NCBI GenBank assembly: GCA_947000775.1
Contig: CAMQGK010000637.1
Coordinates: 16,994,501-17,058,500, forward strand
DNA length: 64,000 bases
Source of the DNA: Pterois miles
Lineage: Eukaryota > Chordata > Actinopteri > Perciformes > Scorpaenidae
Direction of reading: 5' to 3'
The notes beneath the pieces were generated by a model. It was not told where the DNA came from, ran no database searches, and saw only the letters and a program-made list of their open reading frames with translations. The position numbers were made by a program, and so were the translations under genes. This document shows positions 49,761 to 62,605 of this stretch, piece by piece (the stretch's first letter is position 1; every line of letters begins with the position of its first letter).

Positions 49761-50608
49761 ATTCCGTTTTAATGAAGCGTAAACCACTTCATTTGGCCCA
49801 CTACTAAATGTAGTTTAAATGCCACTGTAGCTTCCTCAATTAAAGGCATAATGAGTCAGGTTTTCCTAAAAACAATGTATAGACTCGGACAAAAATAGTC
49901 CACTACAAGTGCATGGCGGTGTCTGTATCTGTAGAGAAACTTCCCTCTGCCTGTATTTTCTCTTTTTTTACATTTTGCTGTGTTCTAGATGTTTCTGGGT
50001 GTCAACCTCTATGAAGCCGTAGTGACCGGGTGCCTGATCGTAAGCAAGAGGAAGCTACGAAAATGGTGCTGAAAAACACTGTAAATATAGCGAGGCAAAA
50101 ACACCAGGCGGACAAAACTTGTTCCAAAACGCAAATGAATCTGGGGTTGAATGTTGTATTGACAAACCGCAACCGACAAATCCTGCTCGTTCTGCCTTTC
50201 AGTGTTTAGGCCCTGCCACACCAAGTTGATAGCTGGTCTAGTTTTTGGGTGTGTCCCCCACCATCTGCTCTAGTCTGCCCATGTCGGAGGTTTTTTTGGC
50301 GGATTCAGCATGTTGAATCGGAGGTAGAGCCCGTCAGTGAGAGAAATCACTCTGATTGGCTATTCAGCTGAAGTGAATCAGTGCACAAGAAGAGAAACAG
50401 CAGAGAGGAAAGCAAACAAACGGTCATCTCATCATGAGCATTTCAATACACAGATATTTTCACATCGACATGGCCGTGTGGAATGAAGCAGAGTGGTGAG
50501 AATGTGGTGTGAATATGGTCGGCATGCACGAATCATAACAACGGCTTATGTGTATGTCCGCGTCTTCCGCCTTCTGGTTTTCCTTTTTGATTAACGAATA
50601 CAGACTAT

Positions 50609-51384
50609 TAGGGATGTTAATAACTTAACGGTTAAAGGACATATTAATATTTAATTAAAAAGGTGAGAAAAAACACAGAGGAGCGGCTTGTCACGTTCAG
50701 GAGAAAAGCCTGTGAGAGACGGCCGGCGCAAAGACAGGAAGTTGGCTCAGGACTTCCAGGTGAGGAGTTGTAGCTTGTAGCCTTGTAGCATTTATTCAGC
50801 AACAAATAAACTGTACACACACTGTCTGCTACAGCTACGTTTACAACTATAACGCCACCAACAAACCCACGCTCCCCACCGCCACGCACACGTTCTGTCG
50901 GAAACTGTCTGAAGTTACACTACAGCGTTTGCAAAGCCAATGGTAACGCTAGCAGCTAGCACCTGCTAACGTAGCACAAACACATGCTGTTTGTCAAACA
51001 ATCACTGTCGTTAATCTGGGCAGACACACAGCTGACAACCTGCTTAACTAAACTAAATGTGTGTTGAAGACATTTATTGGTAAAGCGGCTGAATATCTGT
51101 GACACTACACACAGCACCGTGGCTGCTAACGCTCCCAGTCGGTGAACTGGTGGCAGTGAATGCAGCACCGTGGCTGCTAATGCTCCCAGTTGGTGAACTG
51201 GTGGCAGTGAATGCAGCACCGTGGCTGCTACAGTAGCTCTCCTGATGTCGAACTGTTGACTCAGTTTGTTGTGCTCATATACTGCAGCTGGCGCACTGCT
51301 GCATGTGAGGCACAAATCTTGTCAGTTACCGGTTAATGAGGGTTGGTCATCGGTTAAAAACATTTTTCAAAGTTAACATCCCTA
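50609..51384. mobile_element. hAT-like element, nested
   Basis: Starts tagggatgttaataactt and ends caaagttaacatcccta; the outer 12 bp (tagggatgttaa) are perfect inverted repeats. It shares agaggagcggctt, aggaagttggctc and agcatttattcagcaac-type blocks with the element at 697-1068, where the 8-bp target duplication is clear. Here no target duplication is visible, and about 10 bp of the empty site seen in the sister copy at 56.4 kb is missing, so the junction was altered. It includes a 51-bp tandem repeat. Confidence 0.78.
51112..51231. repeat. 51-bp tandem repeat, about 2.3 copies
   Basis: Units start at 51114, 51165 and 51216 with gcaccgtggctgct, and continue gctcccagtcggtgaactgg, tggcagtgaatgca. 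The unit is a multiple of three, so reverse-strand frames repeat a 17-residue motif, but no gene is supported. Confidence 0.92.
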
Positions 51385-52729
51385 GTGGAGAGTTATTTCC
51401 TCTCATACAGGAGCAGAACGTACGTGCAAACTATCCATTGGCTGTCTTTGTGGTGTGTTCAATGCACCACATTTTCAGCGCTGCTCCCATTTCAAAAAAT
51501 GAACCCAGAAATGTTGAAGATGGCTTAGTTTGGCCGCTATCCAGCCGCCCTCCTTTTGAGCGCACTGACTCATGTCACTGAGATAGAGACGTGTCAGTTG
51601 TTTTTGGGGCAGGCTGCTGCAGCGACACGTCCACCGATTGTGCTCACTTCTGTCTCGTCCCCTCATGCATATGGAGCAGGGCCGTCGCCGCTGGCCAGAA
51701 CTGGCGCAGGCCACAGAGGGTAGCCTCACATGTGTGTGTACATTTGATCTACTGTACATGTGTGTCCAAGAAGTGCTCATGCATATGTATGCTTTCGCGC
51801 TGGTGTGTGCATTTTAAGGGATATGTGTGTTTGTGGTCAGCGAGGTCAAGAAGAAGTACAGTACACTAACGGTCATTTGCTGTGTGAGAGCAGCCCGAGT
51901 GTTTTCAGAGAAACGGTGAAAGCAACTTGACCAAACAAACAGTGGAGCTATTTGTGGTTGTGCCAGAAATTCCTCCACAACAGCACACCTCCCGGGCCTA
52001 TTTAATTAAAATAATTTAAAAAATATCTGTGAAATCCGGTAGGGATGCTGTCTTTGGATGAATCTTTAAGGGTACACAAATCCACGCCTATTAGCAGAGT
52101 GCTAAAATTATTAAAGGGAACATTTAAAAAACAGTTAACTTCCCTTGGATTCTCAAAGGATTACACTGAGTATCTTTAGAAGTTTTTAACTGAAGCTAAA
52201 TGCCTTTATCTGATATCTCATGGTGTAATTGTGCTCATTTGGATGGTTTGCAGAGCTTATTGCGTAATTGTGCAATGCGTGAGGCGGCAGAGCCAACGAG
52301 TCGATGGGCAAAGACGACGCTTTGCCGGATGTGTCCTGTCTGATTGTGTCAGTGGATGTTTGCTCGTGTGTCTGAGCTGAACTTGCTCATACAGTTAATC
52401 TGTTTGTGCGTGTACAGATGTGTTTGTGCAGACTGATGCAAACTGCAGCATCTGTGGTGCTGAAGATGGTTTTGTTTGGAGCATGATACAGTATTTGTTT
52501 GCAGATTGTGCATGCGTGCTTGGCTATTCGCTCATAACGTATGTAATTCAGGGCGGGTGAGCGCATTCTCTCTGCACGCCCTGCAACCCAACTCACCCAA
52601 CATAACCCAGGCGTAGTTCGCAGAGGGACGGGGTGGGGTGGGGACAGGATGACAATTTCCTTCCCCTTATGCCATCTTATTTTGTTTTCCCCCGTGCACA
52701 CGCATGCATTCACGCACGCAGGGGCACAC

Positions 52730-52880
52730 TAGAAGGTGGAAGCAAAACGTTTAACTTTGAAAGTTGGGCTCCTAATTAGCAGAATTAGCGGCAGATCAAA
52801 GAGGACAATTAGGGCGGGGGGTGTTTGTGGTAGCGAGGGCTCATTAGCATCACAACACATGGACATGGCCATGAAACGGA
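52730..52880. promoter_or_regulatory. Candidate conserved non-coding element
   Basis: Repeat-free block with ctcctaattagcagaattag, ggcagatcaaagaggacaat (a TCF/LEF-like atcaaag) and gctcattagcatcacaac. It adjoins a (CA)n. The call is by texture only. Confidence 0.3.
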
Positions 52881-52973
52881 GAGCAGCAGAAGGAGTCTCA
52901 TTACGGAGCACCGCTGCGCTTACGCCGGGCCGCATGCAGGCAGATTGGCCGTCAGGAGAGAGAGAGAACAGCA

Positions 52974-52977
<4 letters not shown>

Positions 52978-53030
<53 letters not shown>
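52978..53030. repeat. (AC)n microsatellite
   Basis: About 26 AC units. Confidence 0.96.
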
Positions 53031-53034
<4 letters not shown>

Positions 53035-53735
53035 ACAAGGCACACACACGTGCAAGTAGGCATGCACCAACCTATGGTTTTGCAACAAGAAATCATGCAC
53101 ACACATACACACACATTCAGATATACAGCTCGCAATGTTTGCTGGCACAAAGGAAAACAAAAGCTAGTCCCTGACTGCTCTCATCCAATTTCAGCTTAAT
53201 TAAGAGGGGAATTAACTTTGATCTGCTGCGGTGTAGTAGGAGCCTGGTAGCCCAGTCCGTAGAAGAGCCCAAGCCCGTAAGTATTCTTCAACCTCACCCT
53301 CAAAGTCAGACCCCGATTGTTTTCCATTCATTCCACACTGTTTGAAGTCAATACAGATAAGAGCAGGAAAGATTCTATTAGGACTACCTGAGCCGTCCTC
53401 GTTAGCTAGATCTAACAAACTGCTGGCAGCGAGCCACTGTGTGTGGCTCTCCACACTAATGGCATAAGCAGAACAATAGATCAAAGATTCTGGGGTGGGC
53501 CTTTTATTTTAGCGGCCCCAGTCACTGGTTCCTAGTCCTTGGTCCAGTGACATGGCTTAATGATGCACTGAAGCAGATGCTTTGAAAGAGGGCACTGTAG
53601 ATTTTTTTTTCATCTTTGTGACGTTTGAGTAAACCTAAGAGGTAATGTGTACGAGGTTGCTCTGCAGGCAGCACCGTGGGGCCTGATTTCATATTCAATT
53701 ACATACGCAAGGACACAATTTTAATACATGACAAC

Positions 53736-53825
53736 TAAGGATGTTAATAATTAACTGTTTAACCGTTAACCAACATCAGTTAAACGGTTAAAAGAAATAT
53801 CACTAATTAAAAAGCTGAGTACCAC
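53736..53825. mobile_element. Truncated hAT-like element (third copy of the family)
   Basis: The left end only: taaggatgttaataattaac, then gttaaacggttaaaagaaat and taattaaaaagctgagta, matching the first 90 bp of the element at 697-1068. The rest is missing. Confidence 0.7.
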
Positions 53826-54309
53826 ATTTATGTAAGTCAGACATTTTAAAATATATATATATTGTAAAAAAGTTGAAGTTTGAAGGGCAGGACAATAGAT
53901 TTCTGATGCTCTCTGTAAATTATACAGTGTGACAATGAATATGACAACAGTTCTTTAACCACCCAATGCTCACTCTGCGCCAGGCATTAAGTGTTATATA
54001 GGTCAGAGTATTCTGTTGTTTCCAATGCACTTTCTATTTCTTTCTTTAAAAAAATGGCTTTTATTTTGAAAAAGGACTGAGTGAAGCTGACCATTCCACT
54101 GGCAGTAAGTCGTTTTCAGCTTTATTCGTTCAGAGAAGTTGGACATAGCTGCTCGCTCTACTTCAGCAATACACTTGTAGTCTTGCAAGAAAACTCACAG
54201 GCTTTCATCCAGGAGGCTGCTGTTTGTGTTCTATGTGCCGTGTTACGATCAGCTGTTTATTCGTGTCCCACGTTCACAACGTGAGGGTTGTTTTCATTGT
54301 ACAAACAGT

Positions 54310-54400
54310 AGTTTTAATCCCAACCATGTAGTTCTTTCCTAAACCTAAGTATAGTGCTTTTGTTGCCAAAACCTAAAGTGATGCCATTTTTCGTTTCTGC
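54310..54400 (-). repeat. Fragment related to the 53-bp minisatellite family
   Basis: The complement of tttcctaaacctaag and ttttgttgccaaaacctaa matches the ttaggtttaggcaacaaaa unit at 58.3 kb and the right flank of the composite repeat at 1.3 kb. Confidence 0.55.
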
Positions 54401-55427
54401 AAGCATGAAATAAAACTAATATAAAATATATGCATGAAACATATCCCGTGGTTTGCAGAAATATACTTTTTTTCTCTTCATTGTTTCTTCATTGTTTGCA
54501 CCTTTGTTGGTTTTCTTTTTCCCTCCATCTCATGAAATATAACAGCTTACTAATAATAGGACGCTGTTCTTCTCATGCACTCTTGCAAAGGTTAGCCCAC
54601 TGGGCTACATCTACTGAGGTCTGCCAGTAGAACGTCAGTTTGATTGACATAAGGGGCGGAGCCACACATGTTGTACAGCAATGACACTGGGCTGCCTGCA
54701 GATGTGCCTGCTCGCTAATCAGCTTAATATGCTCAGGCAGTGGCCGATGCCGATTATGAAAAAAATATCAAAAAATCTGCCTCTACTAGTTACTAGTGAT
54801 TATTGAATAGTGTTTTTCCCTACTATGGATATTAAAGAGCAGTTGAGCGACTGCTTTTTCCTTCCAATGCTCAATGGACCTGATCCATATCATATGCATT
54901 ACCCAGAAGAACACCAGCAGAGAGCGTCAGTAACAGCGCCTCTCTTCTTGTCCCTCGCTGTGTTTCTCTCCTGTTGCGGTGTTGAAAAGCTTCCTCTTCC
55001 TGCCACCATCTCCCTCCGTTTCCCTCCAATCTCAGGGGAACGCTGGATCCGTCTATCAGCGCAGCCCTCTAGGCCACAGAAGGGTGGGACAGCAGGATTG
55101 AGGGTGCGGAAGGGGGGGCAGCTCTGACTGACAGTACTGATAATCACTGTAATAGGTGTAGGGTGAGGAAAGTAGGAGGTAAGCAGCTGCTTCCTAAATG
55201 CCACCACCGGTGCCCTCCTCTCAGGTAGATCGTGTTCGCAGTCAGAGAGAGACAGGAGGGACTGAGGGAGTAGAAACCATAGGATGGAGAGAGGAAGGAT
55301 AACGGGGGGGAGTCCGAGAAGACAAATCTCATTCATCTTCCTCTAGTCTGACTGTCAAGTATCTGCGCTGAGGGTGCACACTGTATCTAAACTCCAGTCT
55401 GGTGACAAAGTTAGGAGAAAGGTTCCA

Positions 55428-55518
55428 CATTCATTCATTCATTTATTCATTCATTCATTCATTCATGGCAAACTTAAGCCAAAGTTTTTTAGACATTAAT
55501 TAATTAATTAATTAATTA
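55428..55518. repeat. (ATTC)n and (TTAA)n short tandem repeats
   Basis: ATTC units at 55428-55466 with one attt variant, and taat/taaa-type TTAA units at 55495-55518, separated by about 30 bp. Confidence 0.9.
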
Positions 55519-56071
55519 TTTTTTTTAGACAATTTTAAGACATTTTATTTTTGCTGGCTTTCGTAGCGAGGTTGAGCTCATTTTGCTGGTGTCATAGGAC
55601 TTAGCTGGCTTCACAAATCAATTTTATAACAACTGGAAAAATAGATGCCTTATGAAAACACTGGGAATCACATATATGGCAACAGGTTTTTGTCTCTAAA
55701 TGGCAAATATGCTTTGCACATTCTGAAGCTCACATACAACACGCCCTTTAAGTTTATGGGAATCTGCATAATTCAATGTTAAGTTATTAATGAGCTAAAC
55801 ATGTGTTGATTTATTTATAATTATTTATTATGCAAAATGTCGTCAAAGTCGAGAGACAGACTGAGTTCACAGCATGTTAACTGTACATCGTTATGTATTT
55901 CTTTAAGATATTATAATGAGGTATTATTATATGTTCTGCCTCACACATTTTTGATTTATAACTTTTTTGCTGTATGTTGAGTGTTGAGCCTGTGATCTTC
56001 ACACCATCCAGAACCCATCTACATATATATCAGGTTCATTTTGACATTTGCTTGGTCAGGTTGGTGGTCCA

Positions 56072-56530
56072 AACTAAAGGCTCTGACACGATGGTTGACA
56101 GTCAGCCGTCAGTGAGCGTCTGTGTGTTTTTTTTGGCGGTGTGTCCCAGACTGTCGGCTCCAGTCTGACCATGTCGGAAGCTTTTTGGCAGAAATCCCTC
56201 TGATTGGCTGCACAGCTTGAGGTGAGGTGAACAGAGAGATCTTCTTATTTTTTCATTTTCCTCTCATATGATCTTTCTAATACACGGATAGTTATCAGAA
56301 CCACATGGCCATGTGAAATGACGCTAAGTGCTGAATGAGAGTTTGAAAGTAATGACAACAGCTTGTATATATAAGCTGTCCTCGGTCTTCCGGTTTCCCT
56401 TTTTGAATGATGAATACAGAGCACTGCTACCTGCTGATGTGGAGAGTTATATCCTCTCACGCAGGTGCAGAACGAACATGATAATTGGCTGTCGTCTTTG
56501 CGGTGTGCAAAGAGTGCAGCTTTTTGGCCA
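56072..56530. mobile_element. Dispersed repeat, uninterrupted sister copy
   Basis: It corresponds to 50218-51480 without the 776-bp hAT-like element. At the insertion point it reads acagagcactgctacctgct, then gatgtggagag, and so shows the empty site. The flanking sequence of the repeat ends cannot be fixed by eye. Confidence 0.68.
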
Positions 56531-58262
56531 GGACACATGCGACGCAACAGTTGGCCTTCATCACCGCTAGTTCTTTGATGTCAGTTTGGTCTGTTTGGGA
56601 TCAGGAGTTTCTCCTCTCCAGTTCTTTGGACAGCATCCATTTCAGGTGCATGCAGGTCCCCTTGCTTTTCATACAAACTTAACTTTGAGGATCTGTTAGT
56701 TTCTACATCAAGGACCTGAGGGAATATTCAGCCTGCTGAATACAGTAATTTCTAGACAGTCCGCTGTGGAGTTGGAGTTGTTCCATAGTTTAGACGCCGA
56801 GCTGTCTGATGAGTGTCTGACACTTTTGGGACACAAAGAAAGTTGCTAATGACATTTCTTAAAAAAAAAAAAAAAAAAAAAAAATACAGAAAGCTCCCTT
56901 TCATGAGCTTAATGTCTTTATTTCTTCTCTTTATTCTACCTTTATCATTATTATTTTTCTGTCATTCTTTTATTCTGTCCCTCTGTTTTTGTGCTTTCTC
57001 ATTTTCTCTTTAATATCTGCTCATTACACTGAATAAATATTTCTGTGCAGCACGCCGTTGAATATGGCGGTTATCTTTAAAACCACAGCTGTGAAGGTGC
57101 AGATACAGTATGCACAGAGCAGCTAGAATTTGTGCTGGGCCTTTGAACTACAAGCACAGCTAATCATATTTAGTCCGCTCCGCTGCCAGGGCCTGATCAG
57201 TGTTTATACAATACAAAAGTGCTGTTCAGACCCTTAATGTTTTTCTGACTGTCTGGATGGCTCTGTTTTCTCCAACAAATGGAGGGGCATCAAATTTAAT
57301 TCTGGGTTTGCTGAACATTTATCATTTAGTCTTTGATTTACTGTCATTTTGGATGGTTTTTATTAGAAAAATAACAATTTTAATCACATTTTTGTGTGGT
57401 TGTTTTGCTCCTGATCCATGTTCCAACCTCAGTACATGTCCTAACTAATGAAAACATCATCTGTGCTGCTGTCATAGCTTTCATTTTTACCTGGCTATGT
57501 AAACGGCACACTACAGTGCTTCCTCGTTGTCACTGTGGCCATGCTGTTGGACATGATTTGTGGACTATGAAATTATCTAATATTTCATGTGTTATGATGA
57601 CAGCATCTGGAGGAGGAGTGGGGACAAATCAAAAAGTGAGGAAAACATGAGGGGGAGAATTGAAATGTAACAGTGGAAATCACAGATTCTGCTAGTTGCC
57701 AGTAGCTGTCAGCCGGTTGAGTTGTTTGTCTGAAAACTCGTAGCATTTCTAATCATCAGTCCCGCTTGAAACGTCTCGACCAACCAGTTACACCAGTGAA
57801 GCAGGCTGTATAGCACCTGCTGCCACATGAAGACCTCACAAATCTACCTCAACATGTGAACTGGTAACATTTCAGCTTGTGACTTGTTGAAAATCATTTC
57901 CCGCTTCCTCTCTCCGTCGCTCTTTGCTGTACTCAGCCTAAATGACGAAAGAGTTTTGTTTTTCTTTTACAATTTGTGGCATTTATCCATTACAACATGT
58001 TAGTTTCTGCAACAGCATACAGAGTCTCACAAAAGTAAAAGTTAATTTTAAAGTTAATGCTAAACTAAACATTACGGGGAAATGTAGGATTCCAACAGTC
58101 AGTTTGTGAAATAGTCACAAAATGATTTTGAGTTGTGTACATAGATATGAATTCCCATTTTTTGTCAGCACAAATTTAAAAATGTATTTTTTGTGTGTTT
58201 TCCGACGAAAGTCCAGCAACGCATGATGTATGTGTCAAATTTCGCTCCAGTCTTTTCAAAAT

Positions 58263-58545
58263 AAAACTACTTAGTCCGGCTTAGGAAAACGATCAATTTG
58301 GTTGGCTGTAGGCAACAAAACTACTTAGTTAGGCTTAGGAAAAGAGTGACTTGGTTAGGTTTAAGCAACAAAACAACTCAGTGTGGTTTAGGAAAAGATC
58401 CACTTAGTTAGGTATAGGCAAAAAAAAACTACTTAGGCTTAGGAAAAGATTGACTTGGTTAGATTTAGGCAACAAAACTGCTTAGTTAGGCTTAGGAAAA
58501 GATCCATTTGGTTAGGTTCAGGAAAGAAGCCTACTTACTTAGGTT
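58263..58545 (+). repeat. Minisatellite, about 53-bp unit, five copies
   Basis: Units begin aaaactacttag-like at 58263, 58317, 58369, 58423, 58474 and 58526, with ggcttaggaaaagat and ttggttaggtttaggcaac inside. Spacings are 54, 52, 54, 51 and 52. Units differ by several substitutions, so the array is old. Confidence 0.9.
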
Positions 58546-58740
58546 TTGCAGTTTGGAATACAGTATCACTGGAAGTGCCGTAACATAAATACAAAGTCAT
58601 GTGACAAATAAATCAGTGCTGACTTTTGGTTTCACATGGAACACTGGTCTCCTGAGCGGAAATCCTGTTTTTTTGACCCAATCCATCCATCCCGGCATCC
58701 TTCCTGCGTGGCATTCGCCGCTGTTTATACTTCCTGGTTC
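58546..58740 (+). repeat. Tail of the composite minisatellite repeat
   Basis: Contains catgtgacaaataaatcagt, gaacactggtctcctgagc and tttttttgacccaatccatc. Matching tails occur at about 470-560 (complement) and 28640-28715 (acaccggtctcctggatgaa), so tail and tandem part travel together as one dispersed repeat. Confidence 0.7.
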
Positions 58741-59799
58741 ACAATTACATAGATTAAATAAGAACTGATTGGGAATGGGAAATTTGTTTATTTTGCAAAC
58801 TACTGTGTGACTGGGCTGGGGATTCTGCATTGTCATCCTAAGAACCAAAAGTGTGAATATCTTGGCCTTTGCCTTACAGCAAATACCAAGTCAGTGTTTG
58901 TAATGTTCAGGGCTTTGCTTTATGTTATGTAGCCCTCATATTTTAAAACTGCCATAAGGGCTTTCATTACCTGGCAATGACAAGCTCAGAACTATCTTGC
59001 TCTGTTTATAATCGAGCTGTAATCTGGCTAGTGCTCATGACTGCATTCAAATTTCAGTAGACCAGACGGAGGTTGGCTGTCACATCAGTAATCCACAAGA
59101 CCCGTCAGCCTTATGATAGTTGATGCTGCAGTATCTTGATGAATGTATTAACACTGATGACTCGCAAAGACGTGTCTAATAAATGTGGAGTAAAGATACG
59201 GAGAGGGAGATGTGTATTCATTTGTGCACGACGTGTCCAAAATAGGTTTTGGTTACTTTGCACTGTCCTGTGAAAATCAAAGCCTTCTGGATCCCTCGGT
59301 TCCTCTCCTTGCCTGCCCTGTTTTATTAATATTTCCTCACAGTATTGCCCACTTTCATTCTTACTTCAAACTTGTTATCCCTGTCTTTTTGAATTTAATT
59401 TGCATCCATTTAGAAATAGATGAGATGCCAGCTCTCACCATCTCTTTTTTGTGTCTAAGTGATGGGCAACTCTCAGCCCCCGTTTCTCTTCTTTATCCAG
59501 TAGTGATTAGTCTAGCCAAATAGCTGGAATTAGCAATGTAAAAATCTGCTTATCCACTGCCAGCTGGAGCAGATGCTCAAATTAAGCATCGGTGCCAGAT
59601 TTTTCGACTGGCATGAAGCTAAGCTCGAAGGCCGACGCTGAGGAGGGAAAGAGGAGAAAACAAGAAAACAGGTTGAAAAGCGGGAGAGGGAAATAGTGCT
59701 TGTGAGAGAGACAGAAACAAAGAGAAATACAGAATAAGAGAGAGAGAGGGGGTAGAGAAGAGTGAGCATGGGAATAAGAAATGGCAAATTCTTTAGTTT

Positions 59800-59900
59800 C
59801 AGCCAATTAGGCTGAGAAGCCACTGGTAATTAACTCTCGAGGGACCCACTGAACAGTCATGCACCTCGTTTACATAATGAGGATGAGAGGAGAGGCTCTT
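59800..59900. promoter_or_regulatory. Candidate conserved non-coding element
   Basis: Short repeat-free block with cactggtaattaactctcga, gaacagtcatgcacctcgtt and tacataatgaggatgag. The call is by texture only. Confidence 0.22.
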
Positions 59901-61689
59901 TTTCTCATCTTTCTCTTTCTCCCTGCTTTTCTCTCGTTCCCCGTCTTTGGCCTGTTGAACCAAAGCAGAGCAGCACTTCCTTCTATTCCTTAAACTGACC
60001 TGCTATCCTACAACAGTGGGATTGTGCAAATGGCAGGAAACTTGAGATTGTTTGTTGAACGGACAAATCCCGAAGATTGTTTATCCTCTCACACTTTGCC
60101 ATACGTATTAGACACCGGTCTTGTTTTTTACGCCTCTCAGATTTCCACTCTCTCTGCATACACTGTAAGGCAAAGAGTTTGATCATGTAAATTTATGATA
60201 ATCCCTTTGACTTTCTCCTTCTGGCCTTTGCCCCACTCCAATACCTTTCATTTCCTCCTTTCCAGATATGGAAAGTGATGGACTTAAGTCCAGAAGCCTT
60301 TTGCTTCCCTCAAAAGATTCAGAATATGAAAGCAAACTGCCAAGTGTTGAAGGGCATACTTCTAGTTCTCCATAGCTACAGGTTAAAGGGGCATTTCTCC
60401 TGTAATATACTGAATGCACTGAATTTTTGCAGCCACAGATTCCCTAGTCTACCCTTCAGGCCACCACTGCTCAAACTTGTATTTTCTACTTGGCTAAGAT
60501 TAAAGGATTTTTACTAGGTCTCTAATGTCATTACATATTTAGTGTGCAATTCTTTGTTATGAATATCTAAAACATCAAACTCAGCGCGCAAACTCACCAA
60601 ATCAGCAATCTCATCAACCTGAAAACCTGGTTTTCCCAGCAGTAACTGCTGGAAAGTCTCAAGTGTACAGAAAGCTGTACTCCCAACACATTAATTCTCA
60701 GTAAGTGTCATTCCAGAGCACAAATGGACGCACACAAAAGGCAGGGGCATGTGGCGCTCAAGAGTTTCAGCCAGACGCAGAAATAATTGTGACTACAAAG
60801 GCAACCCTGAGCCGCAAGATGAGAAAAGTTTGTAAAGGTTTCTCAAGAGTTCTGGTCTTCTTGAACTCTTTTACTCTTTAAAAACAATTTACTTCTTATT
60901 TTTTTCCTGCACGAGGTTGAATGTAGCTCAGGGGTAGTGTGAATGTAACGTAACAGGAAGAAATTCATATCTTCAGGTTGTGTGTTTTCCCCTTTGCTGC
61001 CTTATTTTTCCTCTTCCTTTGATGGCGGAGCTGGGATAAAAGCGTTAAGTTCACTTCCTCTTTTATTAAAGGAGGCTTAATTTAATTAGCTTGCACTGCG
61101 TGAGCCTGCTATCAGGCCCTTCTGTTCCCATACCCAAGGTTTCTGATGCTCTGAGGAAGAGAAGGGAAGAAAAAAGGGAAACTGTCGGGTGGTCTCCAAG
61201 GAGGAAGTGTCCTTTTAATCAGACTTCTGCTAAGATCCCATTACCATCTCCTGAGAGAGAGGGAGGGCAGCACACAGACAGATGGACAGACATACAGTAC
61301 GGTAAAGGAAGCAAATATATTCAAAAATATGCAACATTCAAGACACTTAGATCAGAGGGAAGCTTGGGTGGCGTAGTGTCGACAAAAAGGGCCTCAACTG
61401 TACAGAAATAATAATACTGTATGGCACCGTGGCTATACTGGGTCTCTGGAAGTGTTGTTTGCTCAACTCTCTCAACAGTACTTTAAAAACATATTTGACC
61501 AGAACACCTTGACACACATGCATTATATTGTTCTATTAACATATACTGACACCATACATGCCAGCCATCCTGGTTTTCCCAGGAGATTCCCATTTTTCAT
61601 TGCCCTCCCTGGTTTCCTCCCAGGGTCACAATTCTCCCTTATTTCTCCTGATTTGAAATTTTCACACTTAACATGTTTATGGCACTGTA

Positions 61690-61920
61690 CAGTGTCTCCG
61701 ATCACTACGTCATTTCCCGGCGAAACAGAGCTGTCTGTGCTCGCGAAGCAGAGCAGTTCGAGCTCATGTTTGAGCTGCGCTCGCCGCACATCACAGCGTG
61801 CAGCGCCCCAAAGTCAGGCTCTGCTTGATGTAGCGAAAGGCCGTCGTGGCGTGGCGCAAATGATTGGAAATAATGGGGTTCAGAGTGCAGTGGTACCGTT
61901 GCCGCGTTGTGTCTGAAAGG
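61690..61920. other. CpG-rich island inside the intron
   Basis: About 230 bp with many CpG (cccggcgaaacag, gctcgcgaagcagagcag, gctgcgctcgccgcacatca, ggccgtcgtggcgtggcgca), flanked by AT-rich intron. The left flank (61550-61690) has a ccctggtttcctcccaggg-like palindrome. It might be a young repeat, a promoter-like island or a retrocopy fragment. I recognise no protein in it on either strand. Confidence 0.5.
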
Positions 61921-62534
61921 AGAGAAACTGAAAGAAATGCACAACCAGGTCCAAAAAAATGATCACTGAGAAATATTAGTTTATGCCAGATATTCACATG
62001 CCAAATTTATGCCAGAGAGGCAAATTATTCAGTTTTATTTTCTGACAATTAAAAGTAAAATTACACTTTAACATAAAAATGTTGTTGCAGTGTATTTATT
62101 ATTTTGTTATTTTCATTGTTTAAAAGCCACCAGAATGCAGGAAACAAAGTTTTTCTGGGTGAGGACCCCCAGACCCTCCGCTTTCATTTTGAAATCCTCT
62201 CTTCTTCTCTGCCCTTGACTGACATACTTTTTGCTTTTGTGTCAAGTTATAGTCAAGACTACCAGTTCCCAACTTTACTGATACAGAGAGGTCCGAACCA
62301 AAAAAAATCAAGCAAGCAAGCTACAGTATTTACACTTTGTAAACTTGGATTTATTTATAGTTTTGTCGAAGGTTGTCGATAGTGTCGGTATAGAAATGCT
62401 TAGAAATGTTTTTGTGTACTTAAATCCATCGTTGTCAAGGTAGACATACACTCAAACAGGAGAGTGATGCCGTCGCAGCCCGCAAACTTTCCCAAGTTGC
62501 CATTTTTCAGGCTGCAGTATGCACTGCATGTCAT

Positions 62535-62605
62535 TTGATGAGGTAAGATAAGATAAGAGATAAGATATTCCTTTATTAGTTCCACAGTGGAGAAATTCAC
62601 AAGGT
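62535..62605 (-). mobile_element. SINE/LINE-tail fragment, reverse orientation
   Basis: aagataagataagagataag, then atattcctttattagttcca and cagtggagaaattcaca form the complement of the tail of the SINE at 12966-13278 with a (GATAA)n end. The head is missing. Confidence 0.7.

Larger units (their letters stand above)
50218..51480. mobile_element. Dispersed repeat interrupted by a hAT-like element
   Basis: Left half 50218-50608 and right half 51385-51480 align to the uninterrupted copy at 56072-56530. Shared blocks include tgaccatgtcggaagc-type, ctctgattggct, cttccggtttccc-type with a tttttgaat-like segment, gaatacaga, and gtggagagttat, cctctca, ggagcagaacg-type, ttggctgtc. The break lies between acagactat and gtggagag. 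No reading frame. Confidence 0.7.

Noticed and set aside
54810..55336. Overlapping frames of 105 (+) and 145 (-) codons
   Set aside because: No recognisable domain, no splice sites and low-complexity composition; likely chance in a GC-richer part of the intron.
61452..61916. 154-codon + strand frame
   Set aside because: It crosses the AT-rich/CpG-rich boundary of the intronic patch and matches no family I recognise; the patch itself is reported instead.
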